NCBI RefSeq assembly: GCF_000020365.1
Contig: NC_012108.1
Span: 5,216,001-5,280,000 of the forward strand
Source of the DNA: Desulforapulum autotrophicum HRM2
GTDB lineage: Bacteria; Desulfobacterota; Desulfobacteria; Desulfobacterales; Desulfobacteraceae
Length of the DNA stretch: 64,000 nt
Direction of reading: 5' to 3'
The notes below the pieces were generated by a model that was not told where the DNA came from, searched no databases, and saw only the letters and a list, made by a program, of their open reading frames with translations. Below, piece after piece: positions 17,646 through 25,507 of this stretch (within the stretch, counting starts at the first letter, position 1; the number at the start of each line of letters is the position of its first letter). The translations under genes were made by a program, and so were the position numbers.

Positions 17646-18678
17646 GCCTGGCGGCCACACCCTGGTCCAGGACCTTGGCCGTTTCGGGTTCCAGCGCTTC
17701 GGGGTTCCTCCCTGCGGTGCCCTGGACCCGGATGCAGCAAAGTTTGCAAATCTTCTGGTAAACAACCAGGCCAACGACGCTGTCCTGGAAATCACCTTTT
17801 TCGGCCCGGTCCTGGAAGTGCTCTGTTCGGCCGACATCGCCGTCACAGGGGCTTTGATGAACCCAACCCTGAACGGCAGAAAAATTGAGAACCATCGATC
17901 CCATCGGGTGGAAAAAAACGACATCCTTGCCTTTGACCAGGCAACGACGGGATGTAGGAGTTACCTTGCCGTCACAGGGGGAATTGATGTACCCGAAATC
18001 ATGGGAAGCCGCTCCTGCTATACAGGTGCCGGCATCGGGGGCCTTGATGGACGGGCTCTTAAATCAGGGGACATTCTTTCCCGCAGGGACGGCGCCCTTC
18101 TCGAACGCACCAGGACCATTGCCCCTGAATTTATTCCATCCCAGGAACATGAGATCACCCTTAGGGCCGTTCCCGGTCCCCAGGACCATTACTTTGATCA
18201 GGGGCTGACCCTGTTTTTCAATGCCGTATTTACCGTCTCCCCCCAGGCCAACCGCATGGGATACAGACTCACAGGACCGGTGATCCGCCAGAAACCGTCC
18301 ATGCCTGCAACCATCATCTCTGAACCCAGTGTTGCCGGAGGCATTCAGGTTCCCCCTGACGGCCAGCCCATTGTTCTCCTGGGCGAACAGACAGTTGGCG
18401 GCTACACCAAGATCGCAACGGTAATCTCAACTGACCTCCCAAAGCTTGCCCAGGCCCTTCCCGGCGACACCATTCGGTTTACCCCTGTCACCCTGGAACA
18501 GGCCCATGAAGCCTACAAATCAAGGCACCGTTTTTTCAAGGCCCTTAAAGCCATGGACCTTAGCCTGGATATGGCCATGGATGCCAAGAATCACCGACCA
18601 TGGGGGGCACAGAAATGGTCAACATCCGACCTTGCCCGCTTCACCAGCCTCCTGGAACGCTACATGATCCAGATTTAA
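17623..18678 (+). CDS. pxpC: 5-oxoprolinase subunit C
   Basis: This protein of about 351 residues is of the KipA/allophanate-hydrolase subunit 2 type. It starts FRTIEPGGHTLVQDLGRFGF and carries GVPPCGALDPDAAKFANLL, the YLAVTGGIDVPEIMGSRSCY region, RMGYRLTGP and PSVAGGIQVPPDGQPIVLL. The ATG at MQTF is preferred over an upstream in-frame one because it gives the usual family N-terminus and has AGAGG upstream. It completes the pxpABC operon. Together with Aap and Liv uptake this recovers glutamate from pyroglutamate. Confidence 0.92.
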   Translation: MQTFRTIEPGGHTLVQDLGRFGFQRFGVPPCGALDPDAAKFANLLVNNQANDAVLEITFFGPVLEVLCSADIAVTGALMNPTLNGRKIENHRSHRVEKNDILAFDQATTGCRSYLAVTGGIDVPEIMGSRSCYTGAGIGGLDGRALKSGDILSRRDGALLERTRTIAPEFIPSQEHEITLRAVPGPQDHYFDQGLTLFFNAVFTVSPQANRMGYRLTGPVIRQKPSMPATIISEPSVAGGIQVPPDGQPIVLLGEQTVGGYTKIATVISTDLPKLAQALPGDTIRFTPVTLEQAHEAYKSRHRFFKALKAMDLSLDMAMDAKNHRPWGAQKWSTSDLARFTSLLERYMIQI

Positions 18679-18778
18679 TTTTGAGAATAACTGCCCCCCT
18701 ATGTAATTTGCCGGTTTACCCCCTGCATTAGAATGATTATGTTTTTATTGATACGGTTAAAAAAGGGAGGTAAACCCT

Positions 18779-19237
18779 ATGGGTTACAGAATTGGGATCG
18801 TCAAGGCAACCGAACCGGGTGGATATGCCCAGGTGATGACAGAACGGAAAAATGTTTGCGGAGAGTGCTATCACAACAAGATTGTGTGCTACAGCTGTCT
18901 GCTGAACCCCAAAGTCATCGGCAGGGTGGCCAATCCTGTTGGCGCCCGGGTCGGTGATACGGTTAAAATCCACATATCTGCCCAAAAACTGTATACCGCA
19001 GCAGGAATGTTTTACCTGCTGCCCGTATTCACCCTGTTGCTGGGGATATTGTTAGGAATATATGTTTCAGAAACCCTGGGCGTGTCTGAAACCACCACAG
19101 CCATTGGATGTTCTTTTGCAGGACTGGCGGTTGGCATACTTTTTGTTACGGTGCTGGGCCGAACCACTAAAATCAGCAAAATGCTTGAGCCGGTCATTAG
19201 TTCAATTGTCCGGCCAATGGATAGCGGGCCGGGGTGA
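18779..19237 (+). CDS. RseC/MucC-family membrane protein
   Basis: This 152-residue inner-membrane protein has an N-terminal domain with the CGECYHNKIVCYSC cysteine cluster and a VGARVGDTVKI motif, followed by two membrane helices (about 78-100 and 108-130), as in SoxR-reducing RseC/MucC proteins. In other bacteria these help reduce SoxR or tune sigma-E. No rnf or sigma-E gene is near, so its job here is unknown. GGGAGG lies just before the start. Confidence 0.8.
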   Translation: MGYRIGIVKATEPGGYAQVMTERKNVCGECYHNKIVCYSCLLNPKVIGRVANPVGARVGDTVKIHISAQKLYTAAGMFYLLPVFTLLLGILLGIYVSETLGVSETTTAIGCSFAGLAVGILFVTVLGRTTKISKMLEPVISSIVRPMDSGPG

Positions 19238-19352
19238 TTGTCCTTCATCTGGTTTTAAAGTGGGAGCGACCCCTTGCTTATTTTTGGCCTTGATCATAGT
19301 TTCGGCCAGTAAAAAATTTATCCGGGAGGGCAAACCCAGGAAATATAATGAT

Positions 19353-19561
19353 ATGGATACCATAAAACTGGTACAGGGAGATATCACCCTGGCGGCTGTA
19401 GATGTCATTGTCAATGCTGCCAATTTCCAAATGCTCGGCAATGGCGGGTGAATGGAGTGATTCCCAGGACTGCCGGCCCGAAACTGCTGGAAGCATGTAA
19501 AAAGTTTGCGCCGAAAAAGCTTTTCTCTTCAGCATATCAGAACAGTCTGGACCTGGCAGTG
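19353..19561 (+). pseudogene. Macro-domain (ADP-ribose-binding) gene, frameshifted and internally deleted
   Basis: The first 33 residues are a clear macro-domain N-terminus (IKLVQGDITLAAVDVIVNAA, then NFQMLGNGG). The frame then stops at a TGA created by loss of one G in a run, where intact homologues read GGGGV. In the next frame the sequence resumes (NGVIPRTAGPKLLEACK) and then jumps to SSAYQNSLDLAV, omitting the central part found in functional macro domains. The sequence then enters a repeat element. Intact macro domains bind or hydrolyse ADP-ribose derivatives. This copy cannot. Confidence 0.8.
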
Positions 19562-19598
19562 CCCATGAAAACAGCCACTGAAAAAAATTACCACCAGA

Positions 19599-19654
19599 GG
19601 CATTTCAAACTTCATTGTGGCCAGAGCAGAGACCATGCTCCGGCCATGCCGGTT
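19599..19654 (-). repeat. REP-like hairpin element (copy A)
   Basis: Read on the minus strand it has the family form: CCGGCATGGCCGGAGCATGG, a loop, then a GGCCACAATGAA segment and a GAAA box. It abuts the macro-domain remnant on one side and overlaps the end of uspA on the other. Confidence 0.75.
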
Positions 19655-20099
19655 AATCAGGAAAGGATCTGATCAATAAAATAGGAATCCTGGCCGCCTG
19701 CAACACCCCTGCAGCCACACTCCCATAGGAAACCCGGGCAAGACCGCCAAAACCGTGGGTGGCCAGGGCAATCAGATCAGCGCCAGTCTCCGCGGCCACG
19801 CTTAAGATTGCCTTAACAACAGAGCCAGATACAATCTGTGTGACAGCATTGATTCCCTGCCCAAGGAACTTGTCTTTGAGGGTGTTAAGATAGGCATTCG
19901 AAATTTCAATCCGGGCTGCATGGGCCTCTCGATATTTTTCGATATTAACGACCTCGTCACGTTCCAGCAAAAGAGCCTCTTCCTCTACCTTGAGAAAGAT
20001 TACTTTGGTATTATTATCTTTGACCAGGTGTTCCACATGGCTCAAGATTACCTCTGCCCGCTTGGAACCATCCACGGGAACAAGTATTGTTTTATACAT
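19653..20099 (-). CDS. Universal stress protein (UspA family)
   Basis: This 148-residue cytoplasmic protein has the UspA fold: TILVPVDGSKRAEVIL at the N-terminus, the VIFLKVEEEALLL strand and the nucleotide-binding loop near the C-terminus (GADLIALATHGFGGLARVSYGSVAAGVL, key residues ATHGFGG and GSVA). The G-2x-G-9x-G(S/T) pattern suggests an ATP-binding member. It is followed immediately by a repeat element. No operon partner is visible. Substrate and role are not predictable beyond stress response. Confidence 0.88.
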   Translation of the reverse strand: MYKTILVPVDGSKRAEVILSHVEHLVKDNNTKVIFLKVEEEALLLERDEVVNIEKYREAHAARIEISNAYLNTLKDKFLGQGINAVTQIVSGSVVKAILSVAAETGADLIALATHGFGGLARVSYGSVAAGVLQAARIPILLIRSFPD

Positions 20100-20370
20100 C
20101 CCTGCCTCCCTTTTAAGAGATTAAATTAAAACCTTACTACCAGTTTTAATTTATTTCATAGCAACAACCATACCACACGAGGTGTGGGGACGTTCAATGG
20201 CAGTTAAAAGGGCCTGACGCCGGTCAACCATTGTCTGGCATGTCATCACATGGAAACGATGTCAGGGTTCAACCCTATCATGGGGGTGTCAGCTCCTTTT
20301 GCATCTTGTAACCCTTGGGCAAGGAGATATGTCCACATCCACCTCCCGGGTGACCGCAAGTTTTCACTCA

Positions 20371-20514
20371 TTAGCTCCTGCAGCCTGCTACAAACTTGGG
20401 GGCCAGGGTCTGATTAAAGCGCTTGTTATAGGCACGGACAATATCCTGACCGGCCACGCCACAGAGGCTGTCAAGATAGTCGTGGGTTTTGAGTATTCCC
20501 AAACGGTTACAGAT
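20371..20514 (-). pseudogene. Unidentified coding remnant
   Basis: A 47-codon open stretch between stops reads like real protein (key segment THDYLDSLCGVAGQDIVRAY, followed by a NQTLAPKFVAG segment) but has no start codon in the frame and no matching context. The sequence on both sides (20160-20540) contains many stops. I take it as the leftover of a decayed gene whose family I do not recognise. Confidence 0.3.
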
Positions 20515-20644
20515 CTATTTTCCTTATGATTAAAAACTGTTGGCAAAATTGTCAATCTGCGCAAGTAAGGTTATGGCGATTTTCTAAATTTTAATCCGCA
20601 TCTGCACGCTATCGTCTCCGAGGGTTACTTTAAATTTTCGTTTT

Positions 20645-20700
20645 TAATAACCGGCACGACCGGAGCGAGGGATGGCATCCGGCCACAACGAATATGGAAC
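20645..20700 (+). repeat. REP-like hairpin element (copy B)
   Basis: This is a copy of the family head: CCGGCACGACCGGAGCGAGG, then a GATGGCATCCGGCC arm and the shared CACAACGAATATGGAA tail. It runs straight into the long L element. Confidence 0.8.
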
Positions 20701-20967
20701 ACGATGATACAGGGCAGGCGATAGTACCATTCCGCCCCCTTTGGTTACCCTGACCGGAACGGTAAACGTCGGGGGGATTTCTGCCCTTCCAGACTAAAGC
20801 GCAGGAACTGCGGGCTAAAGTCCTCAAACAGCCTGCGCTTCTTAACGCCTGGAAGGGCAAAAATCCTATCCCCTTTGGTTTACAATGTTCCGGTCAGGGC
20901 GACCAAAGAGGGCTCGAAAGTCGAGACTTTCACAATGATGTTTCGACAGGAATTTCTTATAAAAAAA
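20697..20967 (+). repeat. Long palindromic repeat L, copy 1
   Basis: About 270 bases nearly identical to 23134-23406. Most of it (20732-20912) folds as one long hairpin. Outer arms CTTTGGTTACCCTGACCGGA and TTCCGGTCAGGG..ACCAAAGAG pair. Next, CTGCCCTTCCAG pairs with CTGGAAGGGCA, then AAGCGCAGG with CCTGCGCTT, enclosing a 26-base loop. It ends with the family terminal box TTTCTTATAAAAA. Frames crossing it are open by chance and are not called as genes. Confidence 0.85.
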
Positions 20968-21176
20968 CCCACATGTCCTGCGGACACAACGAAGATAGAA
21001 ACTCAACAGCATAGGCGGGCGGGAACGGGTATTGCCCGCAGCGGATTAAACGGCAGCGGTCAGCATGGACGCTGAAGGAGCTGCCGTTTCCCTCGGAGCA
21101 GCCCAGGACGGGCTGCGAGAATGAGTGGAGGGTACTACCCGTTTCCGTCTGCCGGCCCGAAAAGAGTTTCATATAA
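20968..21176 (+). repeat. Long palindromic repeat M, copy 1
   Basis: Starts with a small hairpin (ACATGTCCTGCGGACACAACG), then GAAACTC, a large branched hairpin (about 21009-21156) and the closing GAGTTTCATATAA. Internal stems are AAACGGCAGC/GCTGCCGTTT, CAGC/GCTG and GCAGCCC/GGGCTGC. A second copy on the opposite strand (47705-47915) has different bases in these stems but preserves the pairing. The unpaired CTCGGA and CGAGAATGAGTG segments are conserved. Confidence 0.85.
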
Positions 21177-21177
21177 C

Positions 21178-21213
21178 CCACATGTCCTAGCGGACACAAC
21201 GAAGCATGAAACA
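21178..21213 (+). repeat. Short CACATGTCC hairpin unit left of the IS
   Basis: CCACATGTCCTAGCGGACAC plus ACGAAGCATGAAACAC is the same unit that precedes the M and L repeats elsewhere. Here, instead of a hairpin body, the next base pairs belong to the IS110 element. Confidence 0.7.
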
Positions 21214-21286
21214 CTTGCAAAAAATGAAAAATGGTCATAACTATCCAATTTTTTTTATCTTCCCAAACAAAAGCGAAAGGATAGTC

Positions 21287-22543
21287 ATGACCAAGAGATC
21301 AAATAGCACATTAATCCAAATCGTTCACCCTATTTGTTGTGGTTTGGATGTTCATAAAGACAAAATTTCAGCTTGTTTAATCACTTTGAATAATGCAGGA
21401 GGTGAGCACCATGAGATTCGAGAGTTTTCAACATTCACTCACGATCTGCAAGAAATGAAAAAATGGCTGCTTGATAATAATTGCCCAATTATAGCAATGG
21501 AAAGTACCGGGGTATACTGGCATCCGGTTTATAATACCATTGAAGATAAAATTGAAGTCGTTTTGGTAAATGCCAGACATATTAAAAACGTTCCTGGCCG
21601 AAAAACTGATATCTGTGACAGCAAGTGGCTTGCCGGACTGCTTCGACACGGTTTAGTAAGAGGTAGTTTCATCCCTCCGGGGAATGTCCGGGAATGGCGA
21701 GAATTAAGCCGATTGAGAAAAACATACACCGAATCCCTTGCCGATTATAAAAGACGTGTTCACAAGCTGTTCATTACTGCAAATATAAAAATTGATTCAA
21801 TAGTTTCGGATTTGTTTGGTTTGACAGGCACGAACCTGATCAATTTATTATGCAATAATAGTGAACTAAGCTTGGAAAAGGTCCAGGAGTGCACCAAAGG
21901 CGGCCTTAAGAAAAAAACGCAGGAACTGCATAAAAGCCTTAATGGATATTTCAAAGATCACCATCGTTTTCAACTTGTTGAGATGATGGAAATTATCAAT
22001 ATTTTTAAAAAAATGATTGAACAAGTTAATACTCGATTGGAATCTCTTACACGTGAGCACAAAGATTTATTGGAGCGTTTAGACGAAATTCCAGGTGTTG
22101 ATAAAAAATCGGCACAATCCATTATAGGAGAAGTCGGGGTTACGCTAAATGAATTCAAAACTATGTCAGCATTTGTTTCATGGGCAGGCCTGTGCCCCGG
22201 GAATAATGAAAGTGCAGGAAAACGGAAAAGTGGCAGAAATGCAGTTAGAAATCATCCATTCAAAACGATTTTAGTCCAGGTTGCATGGGCAGCAATCAAG
22301 AAAAAAGGCTCTTATTACAAGGCCAAATATTACAAACTGAAATCCAGGAGAGGTGCCAGAAAGGCCATTGTTGCTATAGCCCATAGAATTGCAAAAGCCA
22401 TTTACAGCATCATTAAAAATGCAGACACGTATAAAGATCTTGGCGAAGAGTACCTGAGCAAGCCCAACAAGCAAAGAGTATTAAAAAATTTAGCAAAAAA
22501 GGCTGATGAATTAGGCATGAAACTTGTGCCTTGTGGAAATTAA
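21287..22543 (+). CDS. IS110-family transposase (DEDD recombinase)
   Basis: This 418-residue recombinase has the N-terminal RuvC-like DEDD domain (GLDVHKDKISACLI with the first Asp, AMESTGVYWHPVY with the Glu, GRKTDICDSKWLAGLL with the last Asp residues), a central coiled region and the C-terminal Tnp_20 domain. The latter carries IPGVDKKSAQSIIGEVG and FVSWAGLCPGNNESAGKRKSG, with the conserved Ser region. It cuts and joins DNA under guidance of an IS-encoded bridge RNA. The ATG at MTKRSNS was chosen for its AGGA site. It is full length and apparently intact. Its low GC content contrasts with neighbouring genes. Confidence 0.95.
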   Translation: MTKRSNSTLIQIVHPICCGLDVHKDKISACLITLNNAGGEHHEIREFSTFTHDLQEMKKWLLDNNCPIIAMESTGVYWHPVYNTIEDKIEVVLVNARHIKNVPGRKTDICDSKWLAGLLRHGLVRGSFIPPGNVREWRELSRLRKTYTESLADYKRRVHKLFITANIKIDSIVSDLFGLTGTNLINLLCNNSELSLEKVQECTKGGLKKKTQELHKSLNGYFKDHHRFQLVEMMEIINIFKKMIEQVNTRLESLTREHKDLLERLDEIPGVDKKSAQSIIGEVGVTLNEFKTMSAFVSWAGLCPGNNESAGKRKSGRNAVRNHPFKTILVQVAWAAIKKKGSYYKAKYYKLKSRRGARKAIVAIAHRIAKAIYSIIKNADTYKDLGEEYLSKPNKQRVLKNLAKKADELGMKLVPCGN

Positions 22544-22905
22544 TCGAATTGACAGCACGCTTTTAACAGGTGTTGTTTAGAGAAGGACAGCAGACAAAGA
22601 AATTATTGATTCGGTAAACAAACGTCGGATGATCAAATGAAGCCTTAGAGCGCGAATATAACATGACGGGTCGGTTTTTTGCACAACAAACTGTTAGTCC
22701 TCCATCGGGGGAACTACGCATATAAAACTTATCTAAAATAAACCGACCACTACTGATGATTTAAAAACTTGTCTTCCGTGCCTGAATTATTAACCCGACA
22801 GGAAGAATTCTATCGATTTGATATTTTCAATCTGTAGCGTCAATCAAAGTGTTCTTGGGACAAGACCCAAAAACCAACAGGATACTATTCCCTTTTTCGA
22901 GGGGA
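22544..22905 (+). ncRNA. Candidate bridge-RNA region of the IS110 element
   Basis: This is the non-coding flank between the transposase stop and the right repeat array. It contains several short hairpins (for example TTGGGACAAGACCCAA at about 22855) and GC-rich islands in AT-rich sequence. By analogy with the IS1111 subgroup it should encode the bridge RNA. Boundaries and target- or donor-binding loops were not resolved. Confidence 0.4.
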
Positions 22906-23133
22906 GTGTTACATATAAACCGGCACGGCCGGAGCGTGGTATGGCTCCAGCCACAACGAACAATGAAACGCCCCTGTTTGCAATGCTTCGGTGAGTGTTT
23001 CTTATAAAAAACCGGCATGGCCGGAGCATGGTATCTGCCCTGGCCACAACGAAATTGGAAACGCCTCCATCGGTGATGCTTTGGTGGGTGTTTCATATAA
23101 CGGCCATGTCGGCCTGTCGACACAACGAAGCAT
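22906..23133 (+). repeat. REP-like array, copies C and D
   Basis: Two tandem units, each CCGGCA-GCCGGAGC-type hairpin + CCACAACGAA + GAAACGCC + short body + TGTTTC(T/A)TATAA, are followed by a CATGTCGGCCTGTCGACACAACGAAG hairpin that leads into L copy 2. The bodies differ (TGTTTGCAATGCTTCGGTGAG versus CATCGGTGATGCTTTGGTGGG) while the boxes are fixed. Confidence 0.8.
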
Positions 23134-23406
23134 GAAACACGATAATACCGGGCAGGCGATAGTACCATTCCGCCCTCTTTGGTTACCCTGACCGGAACGG
23201 TAAACGTCGGGGGAATTTCTGCCCTTCCAGACTAAAGCGCAGGAACTGCGGGCTAAAGTCCTCAAACAGCCTGCGCTTCTTAACGCCTGGAAGGGCAAAA
23301 ATCCTAACCCCTTTGGTTTACAATGTTCCAGTCAGGGAAACCAAAGAGGGCTCTAAAGTCGAGACTTTCACAATGATGTTTCGACAAGAGTTTCTTATAA
23401 AAAAAA
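23134..23406 (+). repeat. Long palindromic repeat L, copy 2
   Basis: This is the second copy of the element at 20697-20967. Its hairpin spans 23170-23350. Compared with copy 1 it differs at scattered positions, for example TTCCAGTCAGGG for TTCCGGTCAGGG. It ends with TTTCTTATAAAAAAA directly before the end of the ThiF-nitroreductase gene. Confidence 0.85.
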
Positions 23407-23413
23407 CATGTTA

Positions 23414-25459
23414 TTAATTCAAAACACACTTCCCCATAGGTGCAAAATGCGAGTTATACTTCCTCAGAGTCTGATATTTGATTTGAGATGCTTTCCCAAA
23501 CCTGAACAGCATGACCTGCCCGTCCTGAGTAAAATCGCAGTCAGGAAACAATGCGCCATACTCACCCCGAATTTCATTGAGCAGTTTTCTGTGTTTGGAG
23601 TCAAACGCCCCATCGCCATCCAACTGTTTTCGCAAAAGAAACAAGGTGATAGCCGTCATTGGTTGAAGTTCAAACCCATACCGGGAGAGGGTAAGCCAGA
23701 CCCGTTCAAGGGCCCGTCCCCCATTGAGATAAGATTCTGTGTTTATACCCCGGACAACCACCAGGGCGGCCCCGGATGAATGGATAAGGGCATCGTAGGC
23801 AGCCTTAGCAACAATCTTGCCAAATCCAAGTTTATTGGCTATATTCATCACCGGCCAGGACCTGGTGGTCCGCAAAAAGGCTTCACCGTCCACACCGGCC
23901 TCAAGATTCTTGATATAAAATCCGTCCCTTTTATCCAGGGTTTCTTCAGGTGAAAATCGAATCATCTTAAAGAAGTGTTCGTGGAGATCCTGCCGTTCTG
24001 TCCTGATTCTGTCTGCTTTACTTACCACCCGGGCCAATTTTTCAAGAGAATCCGTATCCGTTATAAAATGGATACCGGTACCCTGAATATTTTGGATTGA
24101 ATCCCTCAACTCAACCAGCAAACCCTGGGAGGCTTTTCGTTTCTCAAATAACTTTCGGTTGGTCTTTCGTTTCCAGATATAATCGGCCAGCAAATCTTTT
24201 TCAACGGCATCATTTATGGATAGATCCACCTGTGCCATGGTATCACCCTCTCCATAACTGAGATCTGCCTTAAGCCCGAATCCGGTGGCGGTGATTTTCA
24301 TATTTTCAATCACAGCACCACAGGAAATCACAGAGGCCATCTGATGAACATTGAAAAAGGACTCGTCAGCCGCTTTGTCTAAATACAGGGTGATCCGATT
24401 GTTGGTTTTGGCAAATTTCCATGGCTGGACATTGTCCCCTGAGGGTGCCTGGATACCGGCCTTAATGATATAGTCCAGTAATTCTCCCGAAATTTTTCCA
24501 TCCCGGCACAGGCTCACAGGTTTCTCTGGCTCTTCCGGCCCGATGGGGGTATTTCTGGTCAGCATTTTTTTTACGAGTACGGTTTTGATACGCTGCCAGG
24601 GATGCTTATTGCCCATATTCAGCTTTTTTATACAATACTTCCTGAGATAGGGATCAAACTGAGAATAGTAGGGAACCGGTTTAATCATCCCTTTCCCCAG
24701 AATAATCCTGACGGCCTCGGTTCCAGCCATGCCCGTGCAAAGCTGACAGGCAATATTCAAGGACGGACCTTTTCTGGATTTGAAACTAAGCTTTGAGGTG
24801 TCCATATATTTGAATTGAAGGGCCTTTGGAGCCAGTCCCATGGCAAAGGCAAGATATTGGTCCTCGGGTTTCATATCCTCGATAATGTTGAAATAATCGT
24901 CAAATGCAATGCCCCGATCCGGGGCAAAAACCAGCATGGCTGAGCCAAATCCCAGAGGACCTGCCGTGATCACATAAATCCCTTTCTCCCTGGCCCGATT
25001 AAAAAGCTGCCTGCGGATATCAAACGCAAAAAAATCCAGGGAGTCGATAACAACAGAGACCCCATCTAAAAACAAGTCCATATTTTCTGCATTAATACCA
25101 TCGGGAAATTCAGTGATCTCCAGAAACGGATTGATACTCAGGGCCTGTTCCTTCATGACGTCCAGCTTCGGACGGCCGAAATCAGGCACCCGGGCCCCAA
25201 ACTGCCGGTTTACATTGGCTGGCTCATAGATATCAAAATCTGCAATATTAAACCTGCCGATTCCGGTCCTGACCATGGTAATAAGGTGGGCGCTGCCTAC
25301 ACCACCCATGCCGGGGATGGCTATTTTACTCTTGGCAAGGATTTCCTGTTCTTCAGGGGTGAGCAAACCAATATTCCTTGAAAAGGCTTCAATATGATAT
25401 TCTTTTTGGGAAGATATGCCATACTCTTGAAGTTTTTCCAGATATGATTTTATTGGCAT
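23414..25459 (-). CDS. ThiF (E1-like) - nitroreductase fusion protein
   Basis: This 681-residue protein fuses two enzymes. Residues about 25-290 are a ThiF/MoeB/HesA-type adenylating domain, with IAIPGMGGVGSAHLITMVRTGIG (nucleotide loop GMGGVGS), DFDIYEPANVNRQ and the VVIDSLDFF strand. I do not see the paired CxxC zinc motifs of MoeB. Residues about 320-650 resemble an FMN nitroreductase (QAPSGDNVQPWKF; later SSGAALVVVRG). The layout is that of the Rv1355c-like family, whose reaction is not known. It is divergent from a FeeM-like acyltransferase gene 300 bases away, and the pair is likely functionally linked. Confidence 0.85.
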   Translation of the reverse strand: MPIKSYLEKLQEYGISSQKEYHIEAFSRNIGLLTPEEQEILAKSKIAIPGMGGVGSAHLITMVRTGIGRFNIADFDIYEPANVNRQFGARVPDFGRPKLDVMKEQALSINPFLEITEFPDGINAENMDLFLDGVSVVIDSLDFFAFDIRRQLFNRAREKGIYVITAGPLGFGSAMLVFAPDRGIAFDDYFNIIEDMKPEDQYLAFAMGLAPKALQFKYMDTSKLSFKSRKGPSLNIACQLCTGMAGTEAVRIILGKGMIKPVPYYSQFDPYLRKYCIKKLNMGNKHPWQRIKTVLVKKMLTRNTPIGPEEPEKPVSLCRDGKISGELLDYIIKAGIQAPSGDNVQPWKFAKTNNRITLYLDKAADESFFNVHQMASVISCGAVIENMKITATGFGLKADLSYGEGDTMAQVDLSINDAVEKDLLADYIWKRKTNRKLFEKRKASQGLLVELRDSIQNIQGTGIHFITDTDSLEKLARVVSKADRIRTERQDLHEHFFKMIRFSPEETLDKRDGFYIKNLEAGVDGEAFLRTTRSWPVMNIANKLGFGKIVAKAAYDALIHSSGAALVVVRGINTESYLNGGRALERVWLTLSRYGFELQPMTAITLFLLRKQLDGDGAFDSKHRKLLNEIRGEYGALFPDCDFTQDGQVMLFRFGKASQIKYQTLRKYNSHFAPMGKCVLN

Positions 25460-25507
25460 TTTTGATCCCTCGTATATTGGTTTTCATGAAAACATCATGC
25501 AACTAGC

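Larger units (their letters stand above)
21214..22905 (+). mobile_element. IS110-family insertion sequence
   Basis: The element is bounded by repeat-family sequence on both sides: GAAACAC ends at 21213 on the left, and CATATAAACCGGC begins at about 22906 on the right. It holds one transposase gene, about 70 bases of left flank and about 360 bases of non-coding right flank. A long non-coding right side is typical of the IS1111 subgroup, in which the bridge RNA is encoded downstream of the transposase. Exact ends are inferred from where repeat similarity stops, because IS110 elements lack long terminal inverted repeats. Confidence 0.75.

Noticed and set aside
20630-20860. Open frames in the L repeats (also 23002-23298) encoding similar peptides
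   Set aside because: They lie in a palindromic repeat, have no ribosome-binding site, and their similarity simply reflects the repeated DNA.
20645-23133. GAAAC/GTTTC boxes recalling CRISPR repeats
   Set aside because: Spacing between boxes is irregular, there are no identical 28-37-base repeats with unique spacers, and no cas gene is present.
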